64,000 nt of DNA from Spirochaetaceae bacterium 4572_59 (GTDB lineage Bacteria > Spirochaetota > Spirochaetia > DSM-2461): NCBI GenBank assembly GCA_002084805.1, contig NBMC01000026.1, positions 1 to 64,000 on the forward strand. Reading direction: 5' to 3'. The number at the start of each line of letters is the position of its first letter. Positions within the stretch are counted from its first letter, which is position 1. Below are positions 18,119-26,718 of the stretch, piece after piece. A program made the position numbers and the translations under genes. The notes beneath the pieces are model-generated. The model ran no database searches. It was not told the origin of the DNA and saw nothing but the letters and a program-made list of their open reading frames with translations.

Positions 18119-18535
18119 CTATTCCTCAATCTGTTTCTTTATATTATCCAAAACTCCATTCACAAATCGGTAGGAGTCCGGAGTTCCATATTCTTTTGTT
18201 ATTTCAACAGCTTCATCAATGGTTACGCCATGAGGAATATCTTTTTGATATAACAAAGCATAAACACTCATTCTTAGTATGGCAAGATTAACCTTTTCGA
18301 GTCTTCCAAAATCCCATTTTTTCAGACTGCCCTTAATCTTGCTGTCAATTTCTGTAAGATTATTAATGGTTCCCTTAATCACAAAAGAAGCGAAAACTTT
18401 AATATCTTCCGCCGGTTCCTCTCTGGACCAGGTAAATGTAAATAAATCCGAAGGATCACATTGAGTGATGTCCCAACTATATAAGCCCTGAAAAGCCAAA
18501 ATTCTGGCTTTCCTTCTGTTTCCTAAACTTTTCAT
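18119..18535 (-). CDS. nusB: NusB transcription antitermination factor
   Basis: It binds boxA RNA with NusE and supports rRNA antitermination. The 138-residue all-helical protein shows R-R-K-A-R-ILAFQGLYSWD at the N-terminus and the conserved NLAILRMSVYALLY...IPHGVTIDEAVEITKEYGT...FVNGVLD region at the C-terminus (about 83-130). Length is normal. It lies ten bases after the foldase gene and seven before the TPR gene. Confidence 0.95.
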   Translation of the reverse strand: MKSLGNRRKARILAFQGLYSWDITQCDPSDLFTFTWSREEPAEDIKVFASFVIKGTINNLTEIDSKIKGSLKKWDFGRLEKVNLAILRMSVYALLYQKDIPHGVTIDEAVEITKEYGTPDSYRFVNGVLDNIKKQIEE

Positions 18536-18544
18536 TTAATGTAT

Positions 18545-19588
18545 CTATTCTATATTATCCGTAAATCTTTGAATATCAGCCTGTTCGCTTAATTCAGCAA
18601 CAACATCATTTGCTGCCATTTGAAAGGCCTCCTGCTGTTTTTGCATCCCCAGATAATTTTTAATATACTCCCTGACTGTTTGTGTTTGAACAGGACTTAT
18701 CTGATCATCAAGATTAAGGAATCGTTTATCCCTATGCTGTGTTACTTTAACAATGTGATATCCCTGGCTCGATTCCAGAAGTCTTACTTCTGTATCCAAC
18801 TTCATGGAAAAAACAGCATCTATAAAACTTCTTCCGAAAGCAGAAATATTCTGTTCACTTCTATCAAGATAGCTTCCCAAGTCTCCATCACGAACAAGAG
18901 ATTGCTTATCTTCGGTATTATCCCTTACCAGTTCTTCAAAAGTACTGTCGCCAGCGTTATATTTTTGCAGAACCTGATCTGCCAGTTTCTTTTTCTCTGC
19001 CTTATCTTCAGGAGAGAGTCCCCTGGTAGCAAGGAAAACATGACTGACCTTTATCATTTCGGGATTAATAAACTTCTGCTCATTCTCGCGGTAAAAAAGT
19101 TGTATTTCCTCAGTGTTCGGGGTTGCAACTTGAAGAATAAAATCCTTTTTCTTTTCACTTACATACTTTTCAAGAATCAGCTGCTTACGGATTTCTTCTT
19201 TATAAACACTATAATCCATACCGGTCTGATCTTTGATTATCTGTTTATACTGTTCTTCCGTCAGCCTGCGGCCAATCTGCTGCTGTAGCTGTCCCATTCC
19301 AACCTGAAGAACCTGATCATCACTTACGAGAACATTGTCCCGTTCCGCAGCCTGGAAAACCAGTATCTGATTGATAAGTGTTTCCAGAATCTGTTCTTTT
19401 TCGGGTAAACTGAGCTTACGCTTTGTCCGCTGCTCATAAAGTGAAATATTATAAGCCAGCTTTTTAACAGTGATAACATCCATTTTTGTCAGTTTAACCA
19501 TAGCTACCGGCTTATCAATAGCTGTCTGAGCAAAAAGGTTAGCTGTAAATAAAACCAATACAGCTAAAATGATATTTTTTTTGTACAT
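18545..19588 (-). CDS. SurA/PpiC-like peptidyl-prolyl isomerase foldase
   Basis: A 347-residue secreted foldase: signal peptide ending ANLFAQ, a SurA-like helical N-terminal domain (about 22-165, with ILETLINQILVFQAAER), and one parvulin-type rotamase domain (about 172-285; VSHVFLATRG, GDLGSYL, GYHIVKV). It probably helps outer-membrane protein folding, which fits the many barrels here. The start at 19588 was chosen because AAGGA lies six bases upstream of it; the ATG at 19594 abuts that site. nusB follows after nine bases. Confidence 0.85.
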   Translation of the reverse strand: MYKKNIILAVLVLFTANLFAQTAIDKPVAMVKLTKMDVITVKKLAYNISLYEQRTKRKLSLPEKEQILETLINQILVFQAAERDNVLVSDDQVLQVGMGQLQQQIGRRLTEEQYKQIIKDQTGMDYSVYKEEIRKQLILEKYVSEKKKDFILQVATPNTEEIQLFYRENEQKFINPEMIKVSHVFLATRGLSPEDKAEKKKLADQVLQKYNAGDSTFEELVRDNTEDKQSLVRDGDLGSYLDRSEQNISAFGRSFIDAVFSMKLDTEVRLLESSQGYHIVKVTQHRDKRFLNLDDQISPVQTQTVREYIKNYLGMQKQQEAFQMAANDVVAELSEQADIQRFTDNIE

Positions 19589-19629
19589 TCCCATTCCTTC
19601 GTTGTAAGTCTCTACGATTCTATAACAAC

Positions 19630-20040
19630 TTACGTTATGTGAAGTTTCTTTCCGATTAGTTCTGCTTCATCAGCAGCTGAAATAACATCCGAGATCTTAA
19701 GAAACATACCTTCTTTTTCCATAATTTTCATTAAAGACTGAAGTGCCTTACTGACAAAAAGACCTTTCTTCACGACAAAAGCATAACATTTTTTTCCACT
19801 AACTGTTCCGGAATTCTTCAAATTTTCGGAGATTTTTCCGCTTATCTTTCCACTAAAGAAAGAGTTAGGGGCTGTTCCAAGGATGATATAATCAAAAATA
19901 GTCAATCTTACATCTGAATCAGTTTCCATATTAATAATGCTAACCTGATGACCTGAGGATTCAACACCTCTTGCCAAAAGAGTTGCTACTTCTTTCACTT
20001 TCTCAAAGCCGTTTTTGTAATAGACAACAGCTACACGCAT
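19630..20040 (-). CDS. Flavodoxin-like protein
   Basis: A 136-residue protein beginning MRVAVVYYKNGFEKVKEVA, the first strand and loop of a flavodoxin fold, followed by FDYIILGTAPNSFFSG and KKCYAFVVKKG, matching the next strands. The FMN phosphate loop is not the classic T/S-x-T-x-T-G-T type, so flavin binding is uncertain. The start at 20040 has GGAG seven bases upstream; the longer in-frame reading to 20139 runs through the secG terminator. It may be the first gene of the run ending in htrA. Confidence 0.6.
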   Translation of the reverse strand: MRVAVVYYKNGFEKVKEVATLLARGVESSGHQVSIINMETDSDVRLTIFDYIILGTAPNSFFSGKISGKISENLKNSGTVSGKKCYAFVVKKGLFVSKALQSLMKIMEKEGMFLKISDVISAADEAELIGKKLHIT

Positions 20041-20109
20041 AATCAAGCTCCTACAATACGGCTTTCTTTTTAAACAGGAGAGAAAACCTGGAATACCTTG
20101 AAATAGAGA

Positions 20110-20133
20110 AAAGAACGGGAGCAATGTGCTCCC
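20110..20133 (-). terminator. Rho-independent terminator after secG
   Basis: On the minus strand GGGAGC (20128-20133) pairs with GCTCCC (20117-20122) around a five-base loop, followed by a T-rich stretch. It separates the glycolytic operon from the flavodoxin-like gene. Confidence 0.75.
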
Positions 20134-20145
20134 ATTCATTTTCTA

Positions 20146-20508
20146 TTAATCTTGAGGAATGATGAGAGATTCGCCCTCACCACTTCCTGGGGCAGTATCG
20201 ACCTGCCACCAGTTCTGACCATTTCTGTTTTCAGCATTCATCTGTCTGGCTTCGCTTAAAACGTCACTGCTGTTGGGTGATTTAACTACAAATGCCACCA
20301 GAAGAGAACAAACCATAAAGAGAGTACCCAATACGCTTGTAATTCTAACCAGTACATTGCTTGTAGCACCACCGAAAGGAGAACCACTTGATCCGCCGAA
20401 TAGGCCTCCCAAACCTTCTCCCTGATCATCCTGCAACAGTACAAAAAGTATGAGCAGAGCACATACAATTACAAACAGAACAATCAGTAAAGTACCAATA
20501 ATACCCAT
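20146..20508 (-). CDS. secG: SecG, preprotein translocase subunit
   Basis: A 120-residue protein with two transmembrane helices (about 3-23 and 52-72) joined by the diagnostic loop LLQDDQGEGLGGLFGG and the SPFGG segment. SecG stabilises the SecYE channel. It follows tpiA by 20 bases, the widespread tpiA-secG arrangement, and ends at a terminator. Confidence 0.93.
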   Translation of the reverse strand: MGIIGTLLIVLFVIVCALLILFVLLQDDQGEGLGGLFGGSSGSPFGGATSNVLVRITSVLGTLFMVCSLLVAFVVKSPNSSDVLSEARQMNAENRNGQNWWQVDTAPGSGEGESLIIPQD

Positions 20509-20528
20509 TATATATTTCTCCCAGGTAA

Positions 20529-21281
20529 TTATTTATTAAAATTAGCCAATGAAGCAAAAGAGTCGGCTTTAAGGGATGCTCCCCCGATAAGACCGCCGTC
20601 AATATTTTCCATAGCCATTAATTCCTTGATATTTTCCGGTTTCATAGATCCACCGTACTGTATAACCATTTTTTCAGCCGCTGCAGCAGAGTACATTTCG
20701 GCAATTTTCTTCCTGCAGGATGCGTGGATAGCATCTGCATCATCGGGAGTGGCCGTTTTACCAGTTCCGATTGCCCATACAGGTTCGTATGCAATGACGA
20801 CATTGTCAAGTTCTTTTTCAGATACACCTGCCAGACCTTTCTCAAGCTGCTCAAAACATACTGTTTCAGCCTTTCCGGCCTCTCTTTCTTCCAGAAGCTC
20901 ACCAATACAAAGTACAGGCATCATTCCGTGCTTCAGAGCCAGTTTAACTTTTGCGTTAATCTGTTCATTGCTTTCACCATAAATATGTCTTCTTTCGGAA
21001 TGTCCGAGAAGAACAGCGTCTACAGCCAGATCTTTCAGCATAAGAACAGAAGTTTCACCAGTAAAGGCGCCCTCTTCAGTTCCAGCCATGTTCTGAGCGG
21101 CTACGATAATATTGCTTCCCTTCAGTACTTCAGCAACACCGGGAAGACAGACAAAAGAAGGAGCAACCATTACTCTGTAATCGCTGTCTTTAACCAGGGT
21201 GAGGATTTCCTTCGCAAGCTGTACAGCTTCAGAAGGAGTCTTGTTCATTTTCCAGTTTCCTGCAATGAGATAATTTCTCAT
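20529..21281 (-). CDS. tpiA: Triosephosphate isomerase
   Basis: It interconverts dihydroxyacetone phosphate and glyceraldehyde 3-phosphate. The 250-residue enzyme shows the catalytic lysine in AGNWKMNK, the electrophilic histidine in LLGHSERRH, the catalytic glutamate in VIAYEPVWAIGTGKTA with its mobile loop, and the phosphate-binding QYGGSMKPEN and GGLIGGASL. All active-site residues are intact, unlike its upstream neighbour pgk. Confidence 0.97.
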   Translation of the reverse strand: MRNYLIAGNWKMNKTPSEAVQLAKEILTLVKDSDYRVMVAPSFVCLPGVAEVLKGSNIIVAAQNMAGTEEGAFTGETSVLMLKDLAVDAVLLGHSERRHIYGESNEQINAKVKLALKHGMMPVLCIGELLEEREAGKAETVCFEQLEKGLAGVSEKELDNVVIAYEPVWAIGTGKTATPDDADAIHASCRKKIAEMYSAAAAEKMVIQYGGSMKPENIKELMAMENIDGGLIGGASLKADSFASLANFNK

Positions 21282-21313
21282 GATATTTCTCCTATAGTGT
21301 TTGTTTTATAAAC

Positions 21314-22438
21314 TTATTTTCTCAATGCTACAACACCGGGCAGAGCTTTTCCTTCCAGATATTCCAGAGAAGCTCCAACAGAGTCTCCACCACCAACAAC
21401 CGTTGTACCGGCACAATCAGCTACAGCGTTTGCAACATCAAGGGTTCCCTTGGCAAACTTGTCAAACTCAAAAACACCCATGGGACCATTCCAGACGACA
21501 GTTTTTGCCGAGGCAATTCTGTCTTCAATGGCTGCGACAGTTTTGGGGCCCACATCCATAGCTAGCTTTCCATCAGGAATATCCACAGAATCAATGGCTT
21601 CAGGTTCAGCATTTTCACTAAACTCAGAGGCAACGATATGATCCATGGGAAGGATAACTTCCACACCGGCTTTTTCAGCATTTTTCAGAAACTTTTCAGC
21701 TGTTTCGATAAATTCCTCTTCGAATAGAGAGTTACCGATGGTATGCCCCTGTACTTTCAGAAATGTGTATGCCATTCCGCCACCGATTACAAAGGTATTA
21801 CACTTGTCAATCAGGGATTCCAGAACGGCAATTTTTGAGGAAACTTTCGCACCACCGATAATAGCGACAAAGGGGCTTTCAGGATTTTCCAGAACTTTAT
21901 CAAAGAAAAGACACTCTTTCTCCATGAGAAAACCTGCACAGGCAGGTAGATATTTTGTGATTCCTTCTGTAGAAGCATGGGCTCTGTGAGCTGCTCCGAA
22001 GGCATCGTTTACATAAACATCAGCCAGCTTTGCCAAGTCTGCAGCAAAGGCTGCATCATTTTTCTTTTCTGCTTTGTGGTAACGGGTATTCTCCAGAAGG
22101 AGGATTTCACCGGCTTTCAGTTCAGAAGCCATTTTTTCTACTTCCGCACCAACACAATCAGGAGCTGTTGTTACTTTAACTCCGCAAATTTCAGCAAGAT
22201 GAGCCTCAAGTTGTTTCAGGCTGAACTGGGGTTCTCTCTCTTCCGAGGGTCTTCCCAGATGGCTCATCACAATCAGTGATGCTCCATCCTGTTCCAGTAT
22301 GTACTTTAAAGTAGGCAGTGCTCTCTGCATTCTGGTATCATCAGTAATAACACCATCTTTTAGAGGAACATTGAAATCTACGCGTACCAGGACACGTTTA
22401 TTCTTAAGATCAAAATCTTTTACAGTAATTACACCCAT
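21314..22438 (-). CDS. pgk: Phosphoglycerate kinase with an in-frame deletion near the C-terminus
   Basis: It would transfer phosphate between 1,3-bisphosphoglycerate and ADP. N-terminal substrate residues are intact ([40 protein letters not shown]), as are IGGAKVSSK and [11 protein letters not shown]. At 374 residues it is about 20 shorter than usual bacterial enzymes. The loss is at one place: GGGDSV (near 355) runs straight into [10 protein letters not shown], so the family segment of about 19 residues containing GLADK and the S-T-G-G-G turn is absent. That turn contributes to phosphate binding and catalysis, so activity is doubtful. The deletion keeps the frame; a sequencing or assembly error cannot be excluded. 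It lies between gap and tpiA. Confidence 0.9.
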   Translation of the reverse strand: MGVITVKDFDLKNKRVLVRVDFNVPLKDGVITDDTRMQRALPTLKYILEQDGASLIVMSHLGRPSEEREPQFSLKQLEAHLAEICGVKVTTAPDCVGAEVEKMASELKAGEILLLENTRYHKAEKKNDAAFAADLAKLADVYVNDAFGAAHRAHASTEGITKYLPACAGFLMEKECLFFDKVLENPESPFVAIIGGAKVSSKIAVLESLIDKCNTFVIGGGMAYTFLKVQGHTIGNSLFEEEFIETAEKFLKNAEKAGVEVILPMDHIVASEFSENAEPEAIDSVDIPDGKLAMDVGPKTVAAIEDRIASAKTVVWNGPMGVFEFDKFAKGTLDVANAVADCAGTTVVGGGDSVGASLEYLEGKALPGVVALRK

Positions 22439-22449
22439 TAGGTTGCTCC

Positions 22450-23448
22450 TTATATCAATTTCTGAGCCAGGTCGACTACACGAGTGGAATAACCCATTTC
22501 GTTATCATACCAGGAAATAACTTTAAAGAATCCTTTACCCATTTTCATGGTACACCCTGCATCAAAGATGGAGGAATTAGGATTTCCTTTGATATCCATA
22601 GAGACTATGGGGTCTTCTGTATACTCCAGAATCCCCTTCATAGGCCCTTCGGCTGCTTCTTTAATTGCTGCATTCACATCTTCAACTGTGCAGTCTTTTT
22701 CTAGCTGTACCGTCAAATCCACAACAGAACCGGTAGGAGTGGGAACTCTCATGGCTCCACCGTTTAACTTACCCTCAAGTTCTGGGATAACCTTACCAAC
22801 CGCTACTGCCGCACCGGTGGTGGTGGGGATAATATTCATGGCAGCTGAACGGGATCTTCTCAGATCCGGATGGGGAGTATCTAAAATTACCTGATCATTT
22901 GTATAAGCATGGATCGTTGTCATCAGTCCTTTTTCAATACCAAAAGAATCATTCAATACTTTGGCAACAGGCGCCAGACAGTTGGTTGTACAGGACGCGT
23001 TGGAATAGGCTGCTACATCCCCGATGATTTTTTCTTCATTCACACCGAGAACAACAGTTTCGATCGCATCTTTTGCGGGTACAGTGAGAATAACCTTCCC
23101 GGCACCGGCAGTGATATGATCGAGATAACCGCCCATATCACTTGTTGCGGAACGGAAGATCCCGGTGGATTCAATAGCGACATCCACGCTCAACTCTTTC
23201 CAGGGAAGATCCCTAGGATTGCGAATAGCAAAGATTTTAATCTCTTTTCCATCAATGATAATGGCATCGTCCTTTGCTTCAACTGTTTTATTATAAACTC
23301 CGAACGTGGAGTCGTATTTCAGGAGATGAGCCAGAGTTTTGGCATCGGTCAGATCATTGATACCGACAATTTCCACCCCTTCTCTTTCCATGGCTATTTT
23401 AAAAACATTCCTTCCAATTCTTCCAAAGCCGTTTATAGCAAGATTCAC
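22450..23448 (-). CDS. gap: Glyceraldehyde-3-phosphate dehydrogenase, type I
   Basis: It makes 1,3-bisphosphoglycerate with NAD. The Rossmann start [16 protein letters not shown], the catalytic cysteine in [12 protein letters not shown], the catalytic histidine in IHAYTNDQ and the C-terminal [10 protein letters not shown] are all present; 332 residues is normal. The usual tryptophan in the last motif is methionine, a substitution also found in some other family members. The start is GTG behind GGAGG. It is the first gene of gap-pgk-tpiA-secG, preceded by a good promoter. Confidence 0.96.
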   Translation of the reverse strand: MNLAINGFGRIGRNVFKIAMEREGVEIVGINDLTDAKTLAHLLKYDSTFGVYNKTVEAKDDAIIIDGKEIKIFAIRNPRDLPWKELSVDVAIESTGIFRSATSDMGGYLDHITAGAGKVILTVPAKDAIETVVLGVNEEKIIGDVAAYSNASCTTNCLAPVAKVLNDSFGIEKGLMTTIHAYTNDQVILDTPHPDLRRSRSAAMNIIPTTTGAAVAVGKVIPELEGKLNGGAMRVPTPTGSVVDLTVQLEKDCTVEDVNAAIKEAAEGPMKGILEYTEDPIVSMDIKGNPNSSIFDAGCTMKMGKGFFKVISWYDNEMGYSTRVVDLAQKLI

Positions 23449-23489
23449 CAGGGTATCCTCCGGATAACATTAAAAATTTTACGTAATTT

Positions 23490-23518
23490 AATATAGTAAA
23501 ATAGCGGGTACTGGTCAA
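23490..23518 (-). promoter_or_regulatory. Candidate promoter of the gap-pgk-tpiA-secG operon
   Basis: On the minus strand TTGACC (23513-23518) and TATATT (23490-23495) are separated by exactly 17 bases, about 40 bases before the gap start. It is the best sigma-70-type match in the window. Confidence 0.6.
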
Positions 23519-23521
23519 TAA

Positions 23522-25495
23522 CTAATAGAGATGGAGAAGCTGTGTTTTCAGTTCATCATTCATTCTACCAGGGTCCATCAGCTGATCTTCCGCATTTTCC
23601 GGCAGGGTATACACTTCATCCCCCGGATTAACCAGATCAAAGGGGGAATTCCGCGTCAATATTCCGCTTGAAAGCTCTTCCTGAACTTTATCAACAAGTA
23701 CAGTTCCCAAAACATCATCCGCTTCATAATCCATAAAGGGAGGCTTATCCAGCCATCGCCCCCCACCCTTTCTCAAAAGGATAAAAGACATTTCCGGTTC
23801 AACCTGATTTAAAAATCCCAGATTGACCAGGACTCTATCCCCGTCCACACTTAACAGCTGCCCCTTTATGGGCAGGCGGGTTTCAATATTATCCGATGTC
23901 TTGCGTAGTATATCACTTACTCTATTATTACCGGATCTGAGCAGATCAAATGAATCTGTCAGGACTCCTGTCCGGGAGAGGTAGATTTCACAGTGCAGAC
24001 GGATAGACCTCTCCATTTCGGAGACTGTTAGTAGAATATAGAAATCAGATCCACCGTTACGGCTAATTCTATAAGCCTCCGACACGGAGTATATAGTTTT
24101 TATCTCCCTGATTTCAAAACGAGGGTTTCTCATAAGAGAATCTCCAATATAACGGAGAAGATCCTCTTCTCCCCCCTGATGCAACAGCTCACTCTGAGAG
24201 GAATCCACATAGAGTGAAAGTTTTACAGTACTGTCACGATGTACAACAGGAGCTTTCCAATCCGTCATCAAGGAGAGATCCTCTGAACTCATGATCAGTT
24301 CATACAGATTGAGAAAATCAGTATTGTCATAATTTTCACGGTAAAGAGCTTCTACTTCCCGGCGGTAACGGTTGGGTTGCTCCAGGGCATCCAGGATACC
24401 CGCATAGTCCCACCAGCCGTCAAGATTCAGTGGTGAGAGCAGTCGCCCCCGTCTGTACTCACTGAAAGCTTTTTCGAACTGATAATCCCCTTTCTGTTCG
24501 CTACCTTTTTCAAAGTGCCATAAGGCAGCGATATTGCGCTCTTCATGATTGATGGGGTAATTTCTCAGCAGAAGATTTTCTGCGCTAATTCTGGCAATCT
24601 CATCATGGGGATCAATAATATTCACAGTTTTAAAACAAAGCAGGGCTTCGTCATATTTTTCAAGCCCCATAAAGCTGCGTCCCAGATGATACCAGATCAA
24701 TGAGTTTTCCTGATAGGACCTGATGCTTTCCTGAAAATAGTGAACCGCTTCTTCATAGCGCCCTGTATTCTCATATATCAGTCCCAACGTTATATTTATT
24801 TCTTCATTCTCCGGATCAAGAGACATCAGCTGCAAAGCCAGGTTCTCAGCCTTATCCCACTGATCTACCATGGAGTAGTGCTGTATAGCCTCACGGATAA
24901 CCATGACATCCTGGGGAAAGAGCTTAATGGCTGTCATCATATAATGTTCAGCCTTATCAGGCAGTTTCAGCTGATCAGATAAGGCAACAAGGGACAATAA
25001 TGCCCGTCTGCTGTCAGGATTTACATTCAGACTTTTTTCAAAGAGAGCAGAACCTTCCCGGAAATTTCCCCGAAAGACTGCGATTTCCGCCTTACCATAG
25101 GCAGCATTTATATTATTTGGTTCTATTCCAAGAACCTGATTGAACATATCTTCGGCATTCTCAAGCTCTCCCAATCCAAGATAGATCCTGCCCTGTAGAT
25201 TTAAAATTTCAATTCTCCTGCTGGCACCTATCCGGGCTTTCTCGGAGTAGTCGAGAGCCTCATGATACTCCTGCAGAAGAAAATAAGCTTTTGAAATACC
25301 AATTAGAGCATCAACATAAGAACTGTTTAAACGAAGTGCCTGTTTATAATAATCGAGAGCGCTATAGTAGTCCCCTTCATCCAGGGCATCATTTCCGCCT
25401 GCATTAAGAACAACAGGAGACTCGGCAAAAAGCAGAGATAACGAGAATACAAGTAGTAAGATGAGGAATTTAACTTTCCCTTTGCCCATGCTCAT
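23522..25495 (-). CDS. Secreted TPR protein with C-terminal beta domain
   Basis: A signal peptide (LILLLVFSLSLLFAES) is followed by at least seven TPR units (about 30-330; for example NAGGNDALDEGDYYSALDYY and SLIWYHLGRSFMGLEKYDEA). A C-terminal region (about 430-640) has strand-rich sequence including GQLLSVDGDRVLVNLGFLNQV and DVLGTVLVDKV, resembling the curli/FlgT-type domains found in periplasmic assembly proteins. The start is 25495 or 25489; both overlap the tlyC 3' end, so translation is probably coupled. I recall a TPR protein next to tlyC in Treponema too (TP0648). Confidence 0.75.
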   Translation of the reverse strand: MSMGKGKVKFLILLLVFSLSLLFAESPVVLNAGGNDALDEGDYYSALDYYKQALRLNSSYVDALIGISKAYFLLQEYHEALDYSEKARIGASRRIEILNLQGRIYLGLGELENAEDMFNQVLGIEPNNINAAYGKAEIAVFRGNFREGSALFEKSLNVNPDSRRALLSLVALSDQLKLPDKAEHYMMTAIKLFPQDVMVIREAIQHYSMVDQWDKAENLALQLMSLDPENEEINITLGLIYENTGRYEEAVHYFQESIRSYQENSLIWYHLGRSFMGLEKYDEALLCFKTVNIIDPHDEIARISAENLLLRNYPINHEERNIAALWHFEKGSEQKGDYQFEKAFSEYRRGRLLSPLNLDGWWDYAGILDALEQPNRYRREVEALYRENYDNTDFLNLYELIMSSEDLSLMTDWKAPVVHRDSTVKLSLYVDSSQSELLHQGGEEDLLRYIGDSLMRNPRFEIREIKTIYSVSEAYRISRNGGSDFYILLTVSEMERSIRLHCEIYLSRTGVLTDSFDLLRSGNNRVSDILRKTSDNIETRLPIKGQLLSVDGDRVLVNLGFLNQVEPEMSFILLRKGGGRWLDKPPFMDYEADDVLGTVLVDKVQEELSSGILTRNSPFDLVNPGDEVYTLPENAEDQLMDPGRMNDELKTQLLHLY

Positions 25496-26258
25496 TAACA
25501 ACGACCTTTACGGTTTTTATTTTATGACCCTCTACAGACTGTATGATAAAATCCAGATTTTCAAAAGACACTTTTTCATACCTTACGGGGATTTTCCCGA
25601 AAAGGTCAAAAACGAATCCTCCGAGAGTGTCAAATTTCTCATCGGGTAGATCTTTTTTTATATGGTCATTCAGATCTTCAATATCAATTCTGGCATCACA
25701 TAGATAGGTATTTGCACCAATCTCCAGAATATCATCTTCTTCGTTATCAAATTCATCCTGTATGTCACCGACAATTTCTTCAATTATATCTTCCATACAG
25801 ACAATACCGGATACACCACCGTACTCATCGACTGCAATGGCAATATGAACACGCCGTAGTTTAAATTCCCTGAGCAGAGAGTCCAGTTTCATACTCTCCG
25901 GAACAAAATAGGCTTTCCTCATGAGATCTTGAATCTTATAATCCTCTTTCCTGATCATAAAACCCAGAAGATCCTTAACATAAAGAACTCCCACCACATT
26001 ATCGATAGTGTCGCTATACACAGGAAATCGGGAGTGACCCGATTTAGTCAGAATATCAAATAGATCATCCTGATCTATTTCAACATCTATAAAGACAGTA
26101 TCAATACGAGGAATAATAACCTCTTTAATTGTCGTTTCTGACAGTTCAACAATTCCCTGAATCATGACTTTCTCTTCGGTATTCAAATCTGTCAGTGATT
26201 CGTGATCAACGATTGTCTCTTTCTTATTTCTTCTTATTATTTCTTTAAAAAGTTTCAT
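25470..26258 (-). CDS. TlyC/CorC-type CBS-domain protein
   Basis: A cytosolic CorC-like protein of 262 residues: an N-terminal ELSETTIKEVIIPR segment, two CBS domains (about 50-175; GHSRFPVYSDTIDNVVGVLYVKD and VDEYGGVSGIVCMEDIIEEIVGDI) and a C-terminal CorC/HlyC transporter-associated domain (about 185-255). CorC assists magnesium or cobalt efflux; 'hemolysin' naming in spirochaetes is historical. No DUF21 membrane domain is present. It starts on the last base of ybeY and its 3' end overlaps the TPR gene. Confidence 0.88.
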   Translation of the reverse strand: MKLFKEIIRRNKKETIVDHESLTDLNTEEKVMIQGIVELSETTIKEVIIPRIDTVFIDVEIDQDDLFDILTKSGHSRFPVYSDTIDNVVGVLYVKDLLGFMIRKEDYKIQDLMRKAYFVPESMKLDSLLREFKLRRVHIAIAVDEYGGVSGIVCMEDIIEEIVGDIQDEFDNEEDDILEIGANTYLCDARIDIEDLNDHIKKDLPDEKFDTLGGFVFDLFGKIPVRYEKVSFENLDFIIQSVEGHKIKTVKVVVNEHGQRES

Positions 26259-26716
26259 TAAAAAATCCTGAATGATTTTAAATCATCCAATAATATCTCC
26301 TGATGCTTCAGCATTTTTTCTTCCTGATCGTTTGTTTCATGGTCCATGCCTTTCAGATGGAGAATCCCATGAATGATAACTCTTTTCAATTCTTCTTCCA
26401 GAGAGACTTCAAACTGCCCGACATGATTTTTCAATGTATCCATTGAAATAACGATATCACCGGCAGAAACTAAGTCTGAGGAAGGCCGATCAATGAACTC
26501 TCCTTCATTCTGGCAGAACGAAAGAACATCGGTCGGTTCATCTTTGCTCCGGTAAAGGCTGTTTAATTCCTTTATATAAGGATCATGACAGAGAGTCAAT
26601 GAAATTTCCCAATTTGCCAGCTCTTCCTTCTCCAGAACAAGCTGAACATAGCTTTCAAGCTTATCAAGCCATTCGGGCATGGGTTCCAACTGTGAAATAA
26701 TATCAATTTCGCTCAT
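26258..26716 (-). CDS. ybeY: YbeY endoribonuclease
   Basis: A single-strand-specific metal-dependent RNase involved in 16S rRNA 3'-end maturation and ribosome quality control. The zinc motif H-G-x-L-H-L-x-G-x-D-H (HGILHLKGMDH, about 115-125) is perfect, and the upstream SKDEPTDVLSF segment is conserved. At 152 residues it is normal in length. It lies between the HD protein and tlyC, as in many bacteria. Confidence 0.95.
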   Translation of the reverse strand: MSEIDIISQLEPMPEWLDKLESYVQLVLEKEELANWEISLTLCHDPYIKELNSLYRSKDEPTDVLSFCQNEGEFIDRPSSDLVSAGDIVISMDTLKNHVGQFEVSLEEELKRVIIHGILHLKGMDHETNDQEEKMLKHQEILLDDLKSFRIF

Positions 26717-26718
26717 TC

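Noticed and set aside
18620-19288. 222-residue open frame on the plus strand
   Set aside because: It is antisense to the foldase gene and has low-complexity hydrophobic content typical of a shadow frame.
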